Assembly (NCBI RefSeq): GCF_048569485.1
Contig: NC_134356.1
Span: forward strand, 467,437,820-467,501,819
Direction: 5' to 3'
Length of the DNA: 64,000 nucleotides
Source: Anomaloglossus baeobatrachus
Taxonomy: Eukaryota > Chordata > Amphibia > Anura > Aromobatidae
The position numbers and the translations under genes were made by a program. The notes beneath the pieces were generated by a model, which searched no databases, had not been told where the DNA came from, and was given only the letters and a program-made list of their open reading frames with translations. Every line of letters starts with the position of its first letter. The first letter of the stretch is position 1. Below, in pieces: positions 32,276-43,225 of the stretch.

Positions 32276-33349
32276 TGTACCACCCCAGGGCTATGGGGTA
32301 CTAGGTCCCGGCCGTATATATGCGGTGAACAGATCACTGGGTGGCTGTTGCCCGATTCCGTGACCCTGTGGGTCGCTTTAAAAGGGGGGTTATTTACAGG
32401 GGAATGTTCCATAAAGTTTATGTCGTGACGCAACTTGCAGGTTGCAGTTATGGTGATGGAACCGCCGCTGCACAATCTCTCCACTGGGACTAATGTTAGT
32501 GGCAGCTTGGGTGTTGGGCCCTCCACAAGTAGGGCCGGGGCCCCAGGGGGTAGGTTATGGAGTTAGGCGTGGGAATGAGGTAGGCCACACAAGGAATTGC
32601 AGTGTAACTGGGTTCTTTACTCACAGCAGGTTGGTAATTGGTACCCGGAGGAAGGCTGGTGTTCACCTCTGGTTCCCTTAGTCCCAGTGCTGGGGTGGTG
32701 ACCTGGTGGCTTCTTGCCTCTGCACTTTTCTCAAGTTGGTGGGTTCCCGTGGCTTGGAGCAGCTTGGGGTCCCCTCCTGTTTGTCTCTCAGTCTCTGGTC
32801 CATATGGCAGGCAGTGTGAACCCTCTAGGGTTGGTGTTCTGTTCCGGTCCCTGGTTCTCCCGTTACTGCTGGTGCCCCTGGACCTCTAAGGTCAGTGAGG
32901 CCCTGGATGGTCCCCTCACTGTGCAGATTTTATCAGGTCTGTCTTGAGCGTTTGCCTGACCTAGGGCTCTGTACCCCGTCGTTGCTATGGTTCCGGGAGT
33001 ATTTTGTCGTATTCCACCGGCAACCACACGCCTGGGCCCTCAAGTCACCGTTACATTTCCCATCAGTGAGGTTATATCCGTCTCCTCTCACTTCCACTTA
33101 CTAACTGTCTGACTGTCCGTCCCCTCCCACCTGGTTGTTATCTAGTGGACTGGATCGGCTCCATTACTAGGTGCCCATCCATTGGGTCCAATTCTAGTCT
33201 GTCACCAGTCCTTGGGAATGGGGAAAAACTGGGATTTTAGTGTGTTTTGCTGTTACCGGCACTGGTCTTCCAGGTCCCCGGGGGTAGGTCCTGCACCTTT
33301 GACAGGGTGCAGTACCTTGTAGTGCCCCAATGGGTTCAGGGGTGCTACA
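32276..33349 (-). mobile_element. Solo LTR, 1074 bp (fossil)
   Basis: Read on the minus strand it runs from TGTAGCACC to CTGGGGTGGTACA. TATA flanks it on both sides (32272-32275 and 33350-33353), though the TA-rich surroundings weaken that evidence. Ends and length match the family of 54063-55315. No internal region remains, as expected after LTR-LTR recombination. Confidence 0.65.
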
Positions 33350-33470
33350 TATATACAAAATATATATGTATAATATATATATATATATATATATATAATG
33401 TGTTTGTATACATATATAGCCGGGTAGACAGACACATTTATATGTGTATATATGTATATACAGAGACAGA
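33350..33470. repeat. TA-rich microsatellite
   Basis: Runs of ATATATATATAT with interspersed TATGTATA; a continuation of the AT-rich target in which the solo LTR sits. Confidence 0.75.
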
Positions 33471-33750
33471 GGGTGTTAGGTCTATTTCTGCAGACTCCTC
33501 ACCACATTTCTGATTTGAAGCCCACACTGGGCTCACACCACTCACGATAGGGCACGTTTATATTGGTATAGTATTTTAGCCCCCAAAGTACTAGCCAGGT
33601 TTCTGTGGACACATGAGCGGGCTTTTGTTGTATGGTTTTGCAGTTGTTGTGGGGTCCGGCTGTCAGCTGTCCTCTCTGAAGAGTGATGCAGAATAAGGCA
33701 AAGGAGAGCTCTCTAGGTTTTGGGGCAACAAGATGGATGTTATGGGTTAA

Positions 33751-34300
33751 AGGGGGCTTTACACACAGCGACATCGCTAGCGATGTCGCTCATGAAAGCA
33801 CCCGTCCCCGTCGTTTGTGCATCACGGGCAAATCGCTGCCCGTGGCGCATAATATCGCTAGGAGCCGACCCACATACTTACCTTCCTAGCGACTTCGCTG
33901 TGGCTGGCAAACAGCCTCTTTTCTAAGGGGGCGGTTTGTGCGGTGTCACAGCGACGTCACACGGCAGGCGTCCAATAGTAGCGGAGAGCAGCCGCAGGGA
34001 AGTCATGCCCACCTCGTTGCCGGAGGACGCAGGTACAGTGTTGTTCGTCGTTCCTGGGGTTTCACACGTAGCGATGTGTGCTGCCTCAGGAATGACGAAC
34101 AACCTGCGTCCTGAAACAGCAACGACATTTTGAAAATGAACAATGTGTCAGCAATCAGCGATTAGGTGAGTATTTCTGATCGTTAGCTGTCACTTGTACG
34201 TGTCACACGCAACAACGTTGCTAACGAGGCCAGTTGTGCGCCACGAATTCCGTGACCCCAACGACCTCTCATTAGCGATGTTGTTGCGTGTAACGAGGCC
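33751..34300. mobile_element. Non-autonomous TTAA DNA transposon
   Basis: TTAA at 33747-33750 and 34301-34304. The ends AGGGGGCTTTACACACAGCG and (complement of the right end) GGCCTCGTTACACGCAACAA are inverted, both leading into CATCGCTA(G)C words. The centre has GTTGTTCGTCGTTCCTGGGG and AGGAATGACGAACAAC as arms. It is related to 865-1729. Confidence 0.75.
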
Positions 34301-34304
34301 TTAA

Positions 34305-34730
34305 GTCTCTTCTCTGACTGCTTTGTGATGGCTGGGTCCACAGTTATAGCTGTAGTTATAGTTCTACCTTCCTTCTCTTTAATTGTGTAGAATACTTTGG
34401 GATACCTGCAAAAAAGTTAGGAGTACACAACAGGTCCCAGCAGTAAATAAGACCAGCAAAGTCAGTACCTTTTTAAATAAAAACTTAGAAACACTTATTT
34501 ATTTTATTGTGTGGATTAAAAACAATTCTCCACTATATTGGGTTTTGCTTTATTTACTCTCAGCATTCACTATGTAATTTGAATATTACTTTTATTCTGT
34601 GGATCAATTATAAATACATTCATAGTAGCGTTTTATTGTTTTACTACCTATGAAAAATGTAGAATTATTGACAGCACATCCATTATTAAGATCGGAGGGA
34701 GTAAGTTAGATTGTATGACAGTATATAACA
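34305..34730. other. About 430 bp, nothing recognised
   Basis: AT-rich sequence without paired ends or frames of interest. Confidence 0.4.
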
Positions 34731-34734
34731 CTCA

Positions 34735-35872
34735 TGTGACGCCCTCGACTATCAGGTCGTCACAGGGTATTGTGCAATCTGCCCTTCTGTGCATATCCAC
34801 TTCCTCCTTGGTTATGGGTCCCCAGCTATATGGTGTTGCGTACATCAGTCAATAAAATCCTAGATACACTCTGCACCACACCCACCAGACACATCAGTGG
34901 GCAGCCTGAGTGGAATAGGGTCGCTCACTTGGGGGGTTGGTTAAGGGGAGGTCAGGAGTGTCAGGAGTAGGTCAGTTGGAGAGTGAAGTGTAAAAAGTGA
35001 AGGAGAGAGGAGGTCAGGAGCCGGGCTCCTTGGAAGCAACTAGGTGGGAGACGGCGGTCTGGGCCTAGTGGGAGCTGGACCCCCGGGCGCAGGGGATGGT
35101 AAGAAGGGGCACGGAACTGTCAAGGAGGACAGCCGGCGTCCTTGTACCATCACCGGGCTGGGACCAGGGCACGACGGGGTACGTGGACCCTAGGTCAGGG
35201 AGTAGCTTCAGGCAACCTGACGATTTACCCGACGAGAATGGAGCCTTCAAGATCCATTCTCCACCTACTCCAAAATCGGGGTACTAGAGCAACAAGGGGG
35301 ATTGGACTTTCTACCAAAACGGTCCAGAAAATCCCAAGCGTGAACCCTGAGAGCAAGCTCCCACAGTTAGCTACACTGGGGAGCGGGACCCGACTAGTTT
35401 TATTCTACCGGGGCCAACTAAGAAGAGAACTAAGAGCCAGGAGGAAGATCACAGATCACCAGGCAGCACCATCGGGGACGGGACCCAAACATGCTCCCCT
35501 CAGCGGCAGCGGTGTCCAGAACTTTGGTTTATCCAGTTGTCGGTGTCAGCTTTATGGACTGTGTGAGTACGAAAGTGTCCCTCTTCGCTCCCCACGGCAC
35601 CCCTGCAGCTCCCATCACCGATTCCCGGGGCATCCTCCCTACCCGTGGAGGGTTCTAACATCCGGCTGCCCCACTCCATCGCCCCCGGGTACTCCTAACT
35701 GCAGCGGTGGTACTCCACATTACCGCACACCATGGGTGGCGTCACAAACTCTAAATATACAATCCCCTGTAAATACCCCCTTCGTTTGAGTGGCCACACG
35801 ACCCCCGGGTCCGCACGCCCCTCGAGCCACCCCGGATCCGAGCAGCCCGGCTGCTGACAGGGGGGCGGCACA
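34735..35872 (+). mobile_element. Solo LTR, 1138 bp (fossil)
   Basis: Begins TGTGACGCCC and ends GGGCGGCACA. Near its 3-prime part it has CATGGGTGGCGTCACAAAC, shared with the LTRs at 54063 and 57363. The flanks CTCA and CTGA are a one-mismatch 4-bp target duplication. A 215-codon frame across it is chance. Confidence 0.7.
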
Positions 35873-35876
35873 CTGA

Positions 35877-36185
35877 CAGTGGTTGGATCTGTATAGCATA
35901 GCATCATTACAGTAAATAAGACTCTTTAGGGACCATGATGAGATTGAAGGGTAATATAAAAGATGAGTTTAGGATTAATCAGTTTAATTTTGGAGCATCC
36001 AAGGTTGATACCCCCTCGATACTCTATTTCACTGCCATAGATCCTGTTGAATGTAGTGGGAAAATTAAATTTCTACGTGGCTGTCCCTCCAAGAAAACAC
36101 AGTCCTTTAATGGGAGTAGCCCATTACCAATACATAAAGGTTATGCCAATACTTTTATGATCAGTGGGGGTCCATGTTTTGGTAA
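35877..36185. other. About 310 bp, nothing recognised
   Basis: Unique-looking sequence with no element ends and no domain in its short frames. Confidence 0.35.
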
Positions 36186-36187
36186 TA

Positions 36188-38003
36188 CAGTGGAACCTTA
36201 GTTAACGACAACAATCCGTTCTGGGAGTGTGCTTGTTAACCAAGTTACTTGTTCAGCAAAGCAAGATTTCCCATAGGAAATCATTGCAATGCAGACAATT
36301 CGTTCCAAAACTTCTTAAATGTCCCATCCTGGTCCCCTATTGTGCCATTCCACACACGCAGAAACACGCACAAACACGCACGCACACATATTATGCTCAC
36401 CTTACCTTCCGTTCCATCGCCGGCCTCATGGATCTTGCAGTTCGCCGGTACATAATGTGTATCAGGTAACCATCACGACGAGGGAGGAACTTCCGCTGCC
36501 AGAGCAAGTTCCTCCCTTTTGGCGATGGTTACCCGATACAAATCCTGTACCGGCGAACTACAAGAACCATGAGGCTGGCAATGGAATGGAAGGTAAGGTA
36601 AGCATAATATGTGTGTGTGCGTGCTTGCGTGTTTGTGTGTGTTTGTGCGTGCTTGTGTGTGTTTGTGTGGACTGCAAGAGCGGGTTAGAGCGCGGTGAAT
36701 GTACGGAACAGGAAGTGTGTGCGGTGACTATTTTGCTCGTTCAGCAAAGCTTGCTCCTAAAATTAGTTACAAATTTATGTACCGCCCCGGGGCTCGACCG
36801 GCTGCCGAGCCACTTGGATCCGTGCTCGTCGGTGGGTGGCTCGAGCTCTCCACGGACCCGGGGGTCACGTCGCTCTGAAAGGGGGTTGGCGCTACACGTA
36901 GGGACTTTGGTGGGGTGATCCACGGCCGGAGCCGCGGTGGTTTGTAGGAGATTTTAAGTTCGTGACACCACCCACGGGTTGTGGTGAATGGATGGACACC
37001 ACCGCTGCCATTGACTAGGCTCCCGGGGACGGTGTTGCGCAGCTTGGTGTTGACCGCCCTCCGTGGGTAGGGGGATGGTGGTCCCGGGGGCCCGAGGGAG
37101 GTGCTGAGGCGAGGGGACGGATGCGTGCTGGGGTGTCGGTGTGGTGCGGTGAGCGGCCCGAAGGCACTGTTGTACTCACTATGATAAAATACGCTGGAGT
37201 CTCTGGTAAATCAAAGAAGATGGTGAACGGTGCCCGGCTGCAGTTTCCCCTTAACAGGTTGGTGGTTTCCGCCTTTCTCCTGTACCTCTCTTGTGTGAAA
37301 GTTATGACTCTTATGCCTAAGCAACGGTAGTCCGCTCCCTGGCTTGCTGTATGTTGGGAGAGCCCTGTGTGCCCGCAGACGCTGGCCCCTTGGGTCTCTA
37401 TGCCTTGTCGGTGGCTTTACCCTAATGGTTGGGCTGTTGTCTTCATTCGGGTCTTGTGTGGGAAAGGTCCTAAAGTCCAGTCCTCAATCAGTTAATTTGA
37501 CTTAGCCTAGTTGTTTCTGGGCCTCATACTGGGTCTGAGTACCCCTCCTGGTGCTCCGGTTTCCAATCGGTTCCCCGGTTCGGTACCGGCGGGCCACCGC
37601 CCATTCCTGGTCCCTACGGTTCCACCGTCTGCCTCCTTGCCAGAGGTTACTGGGCTCCAACCCAGACACCTGGTGTAGACTTGTTGGCAGGCCTAAGCAC
37701 AGGTCTGCCCTTGAACTTGACTCAAACTCGTCTCTCCTTTTTTCCCGCCTCCAGGACTGTGAACTCCTCGGTGGGTGGAGCCAACCACCTGGCTCTGCCC
37801 CCCTGGTGTGAACATCAAACCCGGAGGGTGGTGACAAGGGTTTTGTAGTTTGGCTGCTGTCACCTTTTTAGGGGAGGGGGTGTGTGTATGCATGGGACTA
37901 CCTGGGACGACCTGACTAGTCCAGGGCATCACATTTACAGGAAGCTTTGCTCGTTAAGCGAAATACTCGCTAACTGGGTTACTCATTAAGCGAGGTTCCA
38001 CTG
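36188..38003. mobile_element. Mariner/pogo-like MITE interrupted by a solo LTR
   Basis: TA (36186-36187) and TA (38004-38005) flank CAGTGGAACCTTAGTTAACG and (complement of right end) CAGTGGAACCTCGCTTAATG. Inner arms pair (TTCGCCGGTACATAATGTGT with its near-complement near 36540; GAGGGAGGAACTTCCG). The TA target and CAGTGGAACC tip fit the Tc1/mariner superfamily. It is non-coding. Confidence 0.7.
36778..37933 (-). mobile_element. Solo LTR, 1156 bp (fossil)
   Basis: On the minus strand it begins TGTGATGCCCTGGACTAGTC and ends CCCCGGGGCGGTACA. TTTA flanks both sides (36774-36777, 37934-37937). It carries CCCGTGGGTGGTGTCACG, the family box. It is inserted in the mariner/pogo-like element and so is younger than it. 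Confidence 0.85.
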
Positions 38004-38059
38004 TAATAAGAAAAGGCAAATTCGGTCAACTCACCCATGCTTTAGACCGTTCTCAGAAT

Positions 38060-38310
38060 GAGAAAGTGGTTATCCGTGATAGTATCAATCCATAAAAATA
38101 AACATACGCCATCCAGGTATCATTAAAAGACAATTTATTCCAAAACATTAAAAGTGACAAAAGGTCCCTCCAAAAGTAAAGATTAAAAGCCATGCAATAC
38201 AATAATTTCAAACGCTTTTCAGACCAGTGTCCGAGGTCATGATTGGTCCAACCTTTTGGACTCATACTGGTCTGGAGAATGAAGGAGTCATCAGCACTGG
38301 TATAGTGCTG
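38060..38310 (-). repeat. Possible Penelope-like terminal fragment
   Basis: On the minus strand, GACACTGGTCTGAAAAGCGT is followed by AATAAATTGTCTTTTAATG, resembling terminal regions of Penelope-type elements. No domain or boundary is visible. Confidence 0.3.
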
Positions 38311-39090
38311 TGCTCCATCAGATTTTTTTTATGGCTCAGTGGTGATTCTTGCCCTCTGACTGTGCAGGCAATGTCAGTAAACGCCTTTCACCTACACTAC
38401 CAGGTGGATAACCGTCCACTATGTGGGAAAAAAACAGTAAATGCCAGTTTTGGAGCCCTCTCATTTTCAAGACCAGTTAAGGTTCCCAATAGAGAGAGAT
38501 ATACCATTAATTTATGAGATTATATATAAAAAATACAGCATGTGCCATTACTGAGCTTTTTTATTAAACAGTAGAGATGAGCGATTACCGTAATATTCGT
38601 AATCACTATAGTCATAACGAGTACTTTGTAATACTCATGTATTCATTACGAATAGTGAGTACAATGCAAGTCAATCGGAATCGTGAGTAATGTTTTGCTG
38701 GACCCAACAGAGAGGTCTGGGGGCCTGAGGAAAAGGCTGAAATGGATGGGAAAGTGATGAAAGTGAATGGGGAGAGCCTGGAGAATATGCCTACATGCAT
38801 TTCTGACTCACATAGGGTTTCTGGGAATGAGGATGTCACAGTATTATGCCACTGCTTCTCTCTCCAAGCGCTTCCGATCACGGGACGGATGTCATACTGC
38901 TCCTGCGGCCTGTCATTCTTCTTGCCTACCGATCATTAGCCTCATCATATATTCACTGCTTCTCCCTGTGATTGGTTGCAGTTAGATCCGCTCCCAAGGT
39001 GAGTGACAGCTGTCTGACTGTAACCAATCACAGCCGCTGGTGGGTGGGTCTTTATCGTACAGTAAAATAAATAAATAATGTTAAAAACCG
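38311..39090. other. Repeat-derived, mostly unassigned
   Basis: Around 38580-38680 a GAGTA/ATTCGTAAT block with CAATGCAAGTCAAT recurs from about 3130-3230. The rest is unassigned. Confidence 0.35.
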
Positions 39091-39600
39091 GCATGTGGTC
39101 CCCCCAATTTTGATACCAAGACAAGATAAAGCCATATCGCTAAGGGTTGGTATTTTCAGGCAGTGGGTACCCGCGTTTTTGGCAGCCCCCAAGCCTAAAA
39201 ATATCAGCAAGCAGCCGCCTGGAACTGCAGCATCCATCAGATGTGACAATCTCGGAGCTTTACCTCACTCATCCCGAATGTCCTGGTGCGGTGACAATCG
39301 GGGTAATAAGGAGTTAATGGCAGCCCATAGCAGCCACTAAGTCCTAGGTTATCTATGAAATACCCCCCCATGATTAAATCTGTAAGTGAAAGAAAATAAA
39401 CACAACCACCGAAAAATCCTTTATTTGGAATAAAATACAAAAAGCCCCCTTTTTCACCACTTTATTAACCCCCCATACAGCCGTCCAGGTCCAACGTAAT
39501 CCACACGAGTTCCCACTACAGTCCTGGCTCTGCTACATCCGAGCCTGGAGAGACCGCAAGCATGTCCGATCTCTCCAGGCTCCGGGAAACACTGACAAGA
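39091..39600. repeat. Dispersed repeat, copy A (uninterrupted)
   Basis: Shares, in order, AATTTTGATACCAAG, GGTTGGTATTTTCAGGC, GCAGCCGCC, GGGGTAATAAGGAGTTAATG, CCTTTATTTGGAATAAAATA and CTTTATTAACCCCCCATACA with 40857-42520. No coding capacity was seen. It provides the uninterrupted version against which the LTR insertion in copy B can be placed. Confidence 0.7.
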
Positions 39601-39882
39601 AGGACCCGGCTGCCAGCAGTGACATCACTCAGTTCATCAGCGGTCATACCCGGGTTCCCACGGTATGACCTCTGGTGACCTGAAGCACTCTGGCCTAAAG
39701 TGCGGGACTGTGTCCCGCACCCTGCCAGTCCTTTAACAGTGCAAAACAAGAATGCCGTGGAGACACCATCACATGTCTCTCAACGCTGGCAGGAAACTAG
39801 CCAGGTCTTTTACCGGGAAGAAACAATCAGGGGAAGTGCAGTCTCCAGTCAAGGAAACCGCCTATACCAAAACATGGTATCC

Positions 39883-39927
39883 ATCCACAGACAGCTGTTT
39901 TGGGGTATTTGCCCCTCATCAGTGGAT
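39883..39927 (-). ncRNA. Hammerhead-ribozyme-like core
   Basis: On the minus strand this is CTGATGA, then stem II GGGG-CAAATA-CCCC, then AAAACAGCTGTC, with flanking ATCCA and TGGAT able to form stem I. Hammerhead cores require CTGANGA ... GAAA; here the G of GAAA is A, so this copy is probably inactive. Penelope-like elements are known to carry minimal hammerheads with short palindromic stem III, as CAGCTG is here. Confidence 0.4.
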
Positions 39928-41034
39928 GAAGCTCTGCCAGGAGGAGCTATCGAGGTGAGTACATGCTGCAGCGAGCGGTGATCACAGCCCACCATCTGCT
40001 TTGAGCTGTGTGCACTGCCAGGAGGAGCTGCCGACACACATCCACCTCGATGGTGGGCTGTGATCACCGCTCTCCCCGAACGGCATTGTCAGTGATGAAG
40101 TGCTGGTGGGGAGCGGGACAGCCGTGTCGCGCCATGATCAGTGAGTATAAAGTTCTTGGAGAGAGATGCTGGCAATGTATTGTGTACAAAATAGTGGTGG
40201 CCAGCCAATCACAGTAATGTTGCAGCCAAGATGGTGCAACAGCGAATAGTGATGAATACACTTGCTCATCACTATTAAACAGTGCCATACTTTATATAGG
40301 ATGTGCATCATAAAATTATGTATCACTTTGCAGGTCCAGTATTAACATATTGTTCAGTCACACTATGTAATGATCGTGGTTGCAGCTTCACATTGCGTTG
40401 TGCAGAATATAAAGAGCCTTCCTCTCAAAACAGTGCTAAAAAATAATTTTAACTAATGATGGGGAGAACTGTAAAAGTCCAGATCCACGCGATTTCAAAC
40501 TAACCCAAGTGCCGGACCCAGGCCCAGAGTTCTCAGGGAACTCCAGTTACTGATCCGGGTCCTGCAACTCAGAAAATTAAAAATAAAAAAAGAAACTAAA
40601 AAAATAAGAATGAAGTGGGCGCTTCATTCTTACCGAGTCTCCAGCACGGCTGTAACTGGTCTCGTGGTTGCTCATTCTTCTGGGGCTGCTCATTCTTGCT
40701 AATCCATATGCACTGCTTCACCTGCCCATTGGCTGTCCTGGCGTCTGTGATTGGTTGCAGTCAGACGTGCCGCCAGTCTGTGTGACAGCATCTGACTGCT
40801 TACAATTACAGACCCTGTCTGCTGGTTTAAAAATAAATTTAAAAAAAATTGCCGTAGGGTCCACCCATATTATGATACCTAGCACAGATAAAGCATACAG
40901 TTACAGGCTGCAGCCCCCAACGGTGCGCTTATCGTGGTTGTGTATTAAAATAAGAGGAACAGCATACAGCAATTTTGATATCCAGCCATGATAAAGCCAC
41001 CAGCTAGGGGCTGGTATTCTCAGGCTGGGTAGAC

Positions 41035-42124
41035 TGTTATGATCCGGAACCATTGAAGACCACCATAAATCATCGGTAAAAGGTGACAAGAGCATTGGCA
41101 ACTAATCTGGCCGCCATCCCCTTACTAACCATCAACAATAGAAGTAGCCGAGGGGTGAACTAAGATCCTGTGCACCGCGAACCCAGACGGAGAACTAGCT
41201 ATCCTAAAGGAAGGAAAGATGAATAACTCTCTGCCTCAGAAAATAGATAAAGAATAGCAAGCCCCCCACATTCAAAAACTGTGATGATATAGGAAAACAC
41301 AATACACAGATAGATGATAGGATTAGCAAAAGGTGAGGCCCTACTGACTAAATAGGACAGGATAGGAAAGGGACTGATGGTGGCCAGAGAAAAACCCTAC
41401 AAAAATAAAAAAAAACTGATAGTACAAAAAGCCCTCAGATCGCTAGATCTGAACTCCGTCCTATACCAGGCGCTCTTGTCATACCAATGAACAGACAGCA
41501 GGAACCATTACAAATTCAAGAAGCAACAAACACATGGACTAATAGGAGCAATACTCCAAACATAGCTGCAGGGAGCTTCCCAGCTAAGCAACTGAGAGTG
41601 AAGATCCCTGCATGCAAATAAACTGAAAACAACCCCAGCAAATGACAAACTCAGATAAGAGCAAAATAATAATAATAATAATAATAATTTTATTCATTTA
41701 TATAGCGCTATTAATTCCACAGCGCTTTACATACATTGGCAGTACTGTCCCCATTGGGGCTCACAATCTAAAGTCCCTATCTGTATGTCTTTGGAGTGTG
41801 GGAGGAAACCGGAGTACCCGGAGGAAACCCACGCAAACACGGGGAGAACATACAAACTCCTTGCAGATAAAAAAAAAGAACCAAACAACAAATAAAGAGC
41901 CAAGCACTTATCTGGGGTAGATGTGGTCTGCAGCAGGATGAAGCAGGCTGGTGAACAAAGAACAACTGACATCCGGCATAGCCTGCTAGCAGACCAGGGT
42001 TTAAATAGGCAGAGAGTTAGCAATGGAAACGCCCATTGCTCAACACACCTGGTTTCTGTCCAAAACATTCCTGGCCACAAGAGGGAGCCTCACAGCAGCA
42101 AAAGCATAACTGACATTCACAACA
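41035..42124. mobile_element. Probable solo LTR, different family (fossil)
   Basis: Runs from TGTTATGATCCGG to GACATTCACAACA, 1090 bp, exactly filling the gap in the dispersed repeat. No clear target duplication is seen. It carries an (AAT)n-tailed retroposon at 41665-41871. Confidence 0.5.
41665..41871 (-). repeat. (AAT)n-tailed retroposon fragment
   Basis: A run of AAT repeats, then TTTATATAGCGCTATTAATTC, CATTGGGGCTCACAATCTAA and GGAAACCCACGCAAACACGG. This is a sequence type I recognise as very common in frog DNA. The tail is at the low-coordinate end, so it runs on the minus strand. It is truncated before any tRNA-like head. Confidence 0.6.
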
Positions 42125-42520
42125 GGAACCCATGCTTATTGGGCCCCCAACCTAAAAATAGCAGCCTGCAGCTGCCCAGGTTTGCCGCATACATTAGATG
42201 CAACAGTCTTGGCAGTTTACCTGGCTTTTCCCAATTGCCCTAGTGTGGTGGAAGTCAGGGTAATAAGGGGTTAATTGCAGCTCGCAGTTGCCACTAAACT
42301 CTAGATTAATTATGGGAGACTTCTATGAGACCCCCTATTACTATCTGTAAGTGAAAAGAAATAATCAAACACCAAAAAAAAACTTTTTTTGAAATAAAAT
42401 ACAAAAAAAAAATTCTCTTTCACACCTTTATTAACCCCCAAAACACCCAGGCCTGACGTAATCTGCACGAGGTCCCACGACGATCCCAGCTCTGCTACAT
42501 CTGAAGTCACAGCAAGCAAA

Positions 42521-43140
42521 TCATTTGGTAAGTTATGGTTCCCAGTCCCTATGATTAAAAGTATAGTTAAATGTCTTTCATATCAAATGGAAGGATTTGT
42601 TTTGATGTGGTAAAGTACCAGCCATACCATGGTTCAGCATGTGAGCAGGTAAGTATATGTGTATAAGTGGGTGAGCTAAAACCTATATAGATGGATATTT
42701 GTGTATGTAAACCTGTTTATTTGAATACAATTTTTCTTTAAAGGAAAATAATCTCTAATATTTGGTAATGATATTTTTAATCTTATATTTGATCATTTAA
42801 AACTGTCAGTAAGTAGATTTTATACGTATTTAACACTTATTGTACACATACTGTATATATACTGTATGTTTCCTAGACTTGAAACCATTGGGACTTCTAA
42901 CCCACCCACCAGCTGTTAATGTGATCTAAGGTATTTCAGATTGCAATCACTTTTCTAGTCTCATGGGGAAGCAAGTTTCCTTGTGAATCAGCACATTCTG
43001 AGCAGGATGAATTAGAAATACATTTACTTGTCAAACTTTGGAGCAAGCAAATGAATACAACCGCACTTTGGGTGCATCAAGGTATTTGTAAACACTGCAG
43101 GTATGAAGGTATGAATTATGAAATGCATTAATGCTATGTA
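42521..43140. other. About 620 bp, nothing recognised
   Basis: AT-rich, non-repetitive by eye and without frames of note. Confidence 0.4.
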
Positions 43141-43143
43141 TAC

Positions 43144-43222
<79 letters not shown>
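43141..43222. repeat. (TA)n microsatellite
   Basis: About 40 TA dinucleotides ending at the left tip of a Tc1 transposon. Further short TA runs lie at 44876-44888 and 46514-46541, on the far sides of the two transposons. Confidence 0.9.

Positions 43223-43225
<3 letters not shown>

Larger units (their letters stand above)
40857..42520. repeat. Dispersed repeat, copy B, split by a solo LTR
   Basis: Two blocks (40857-41032 and 42130-42520) follow the order of copy A at 39091-39600. They are separated by the inserted LTR 41035-42124. Confidence 0.65.

Noticed and set aside
35142-35789. 215-codon frame
   Set aside because: It falls wholly inside a solo LTR, is not shared by the related LTRs and has no recognisable domain.
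36319-36918. 199-codon frame with a cysteine/valine-rich middle
   Set aside because: It crosses a CA/TG-rich foldback MITE and runs into a solo LTR. The middle is translated simple sequence.
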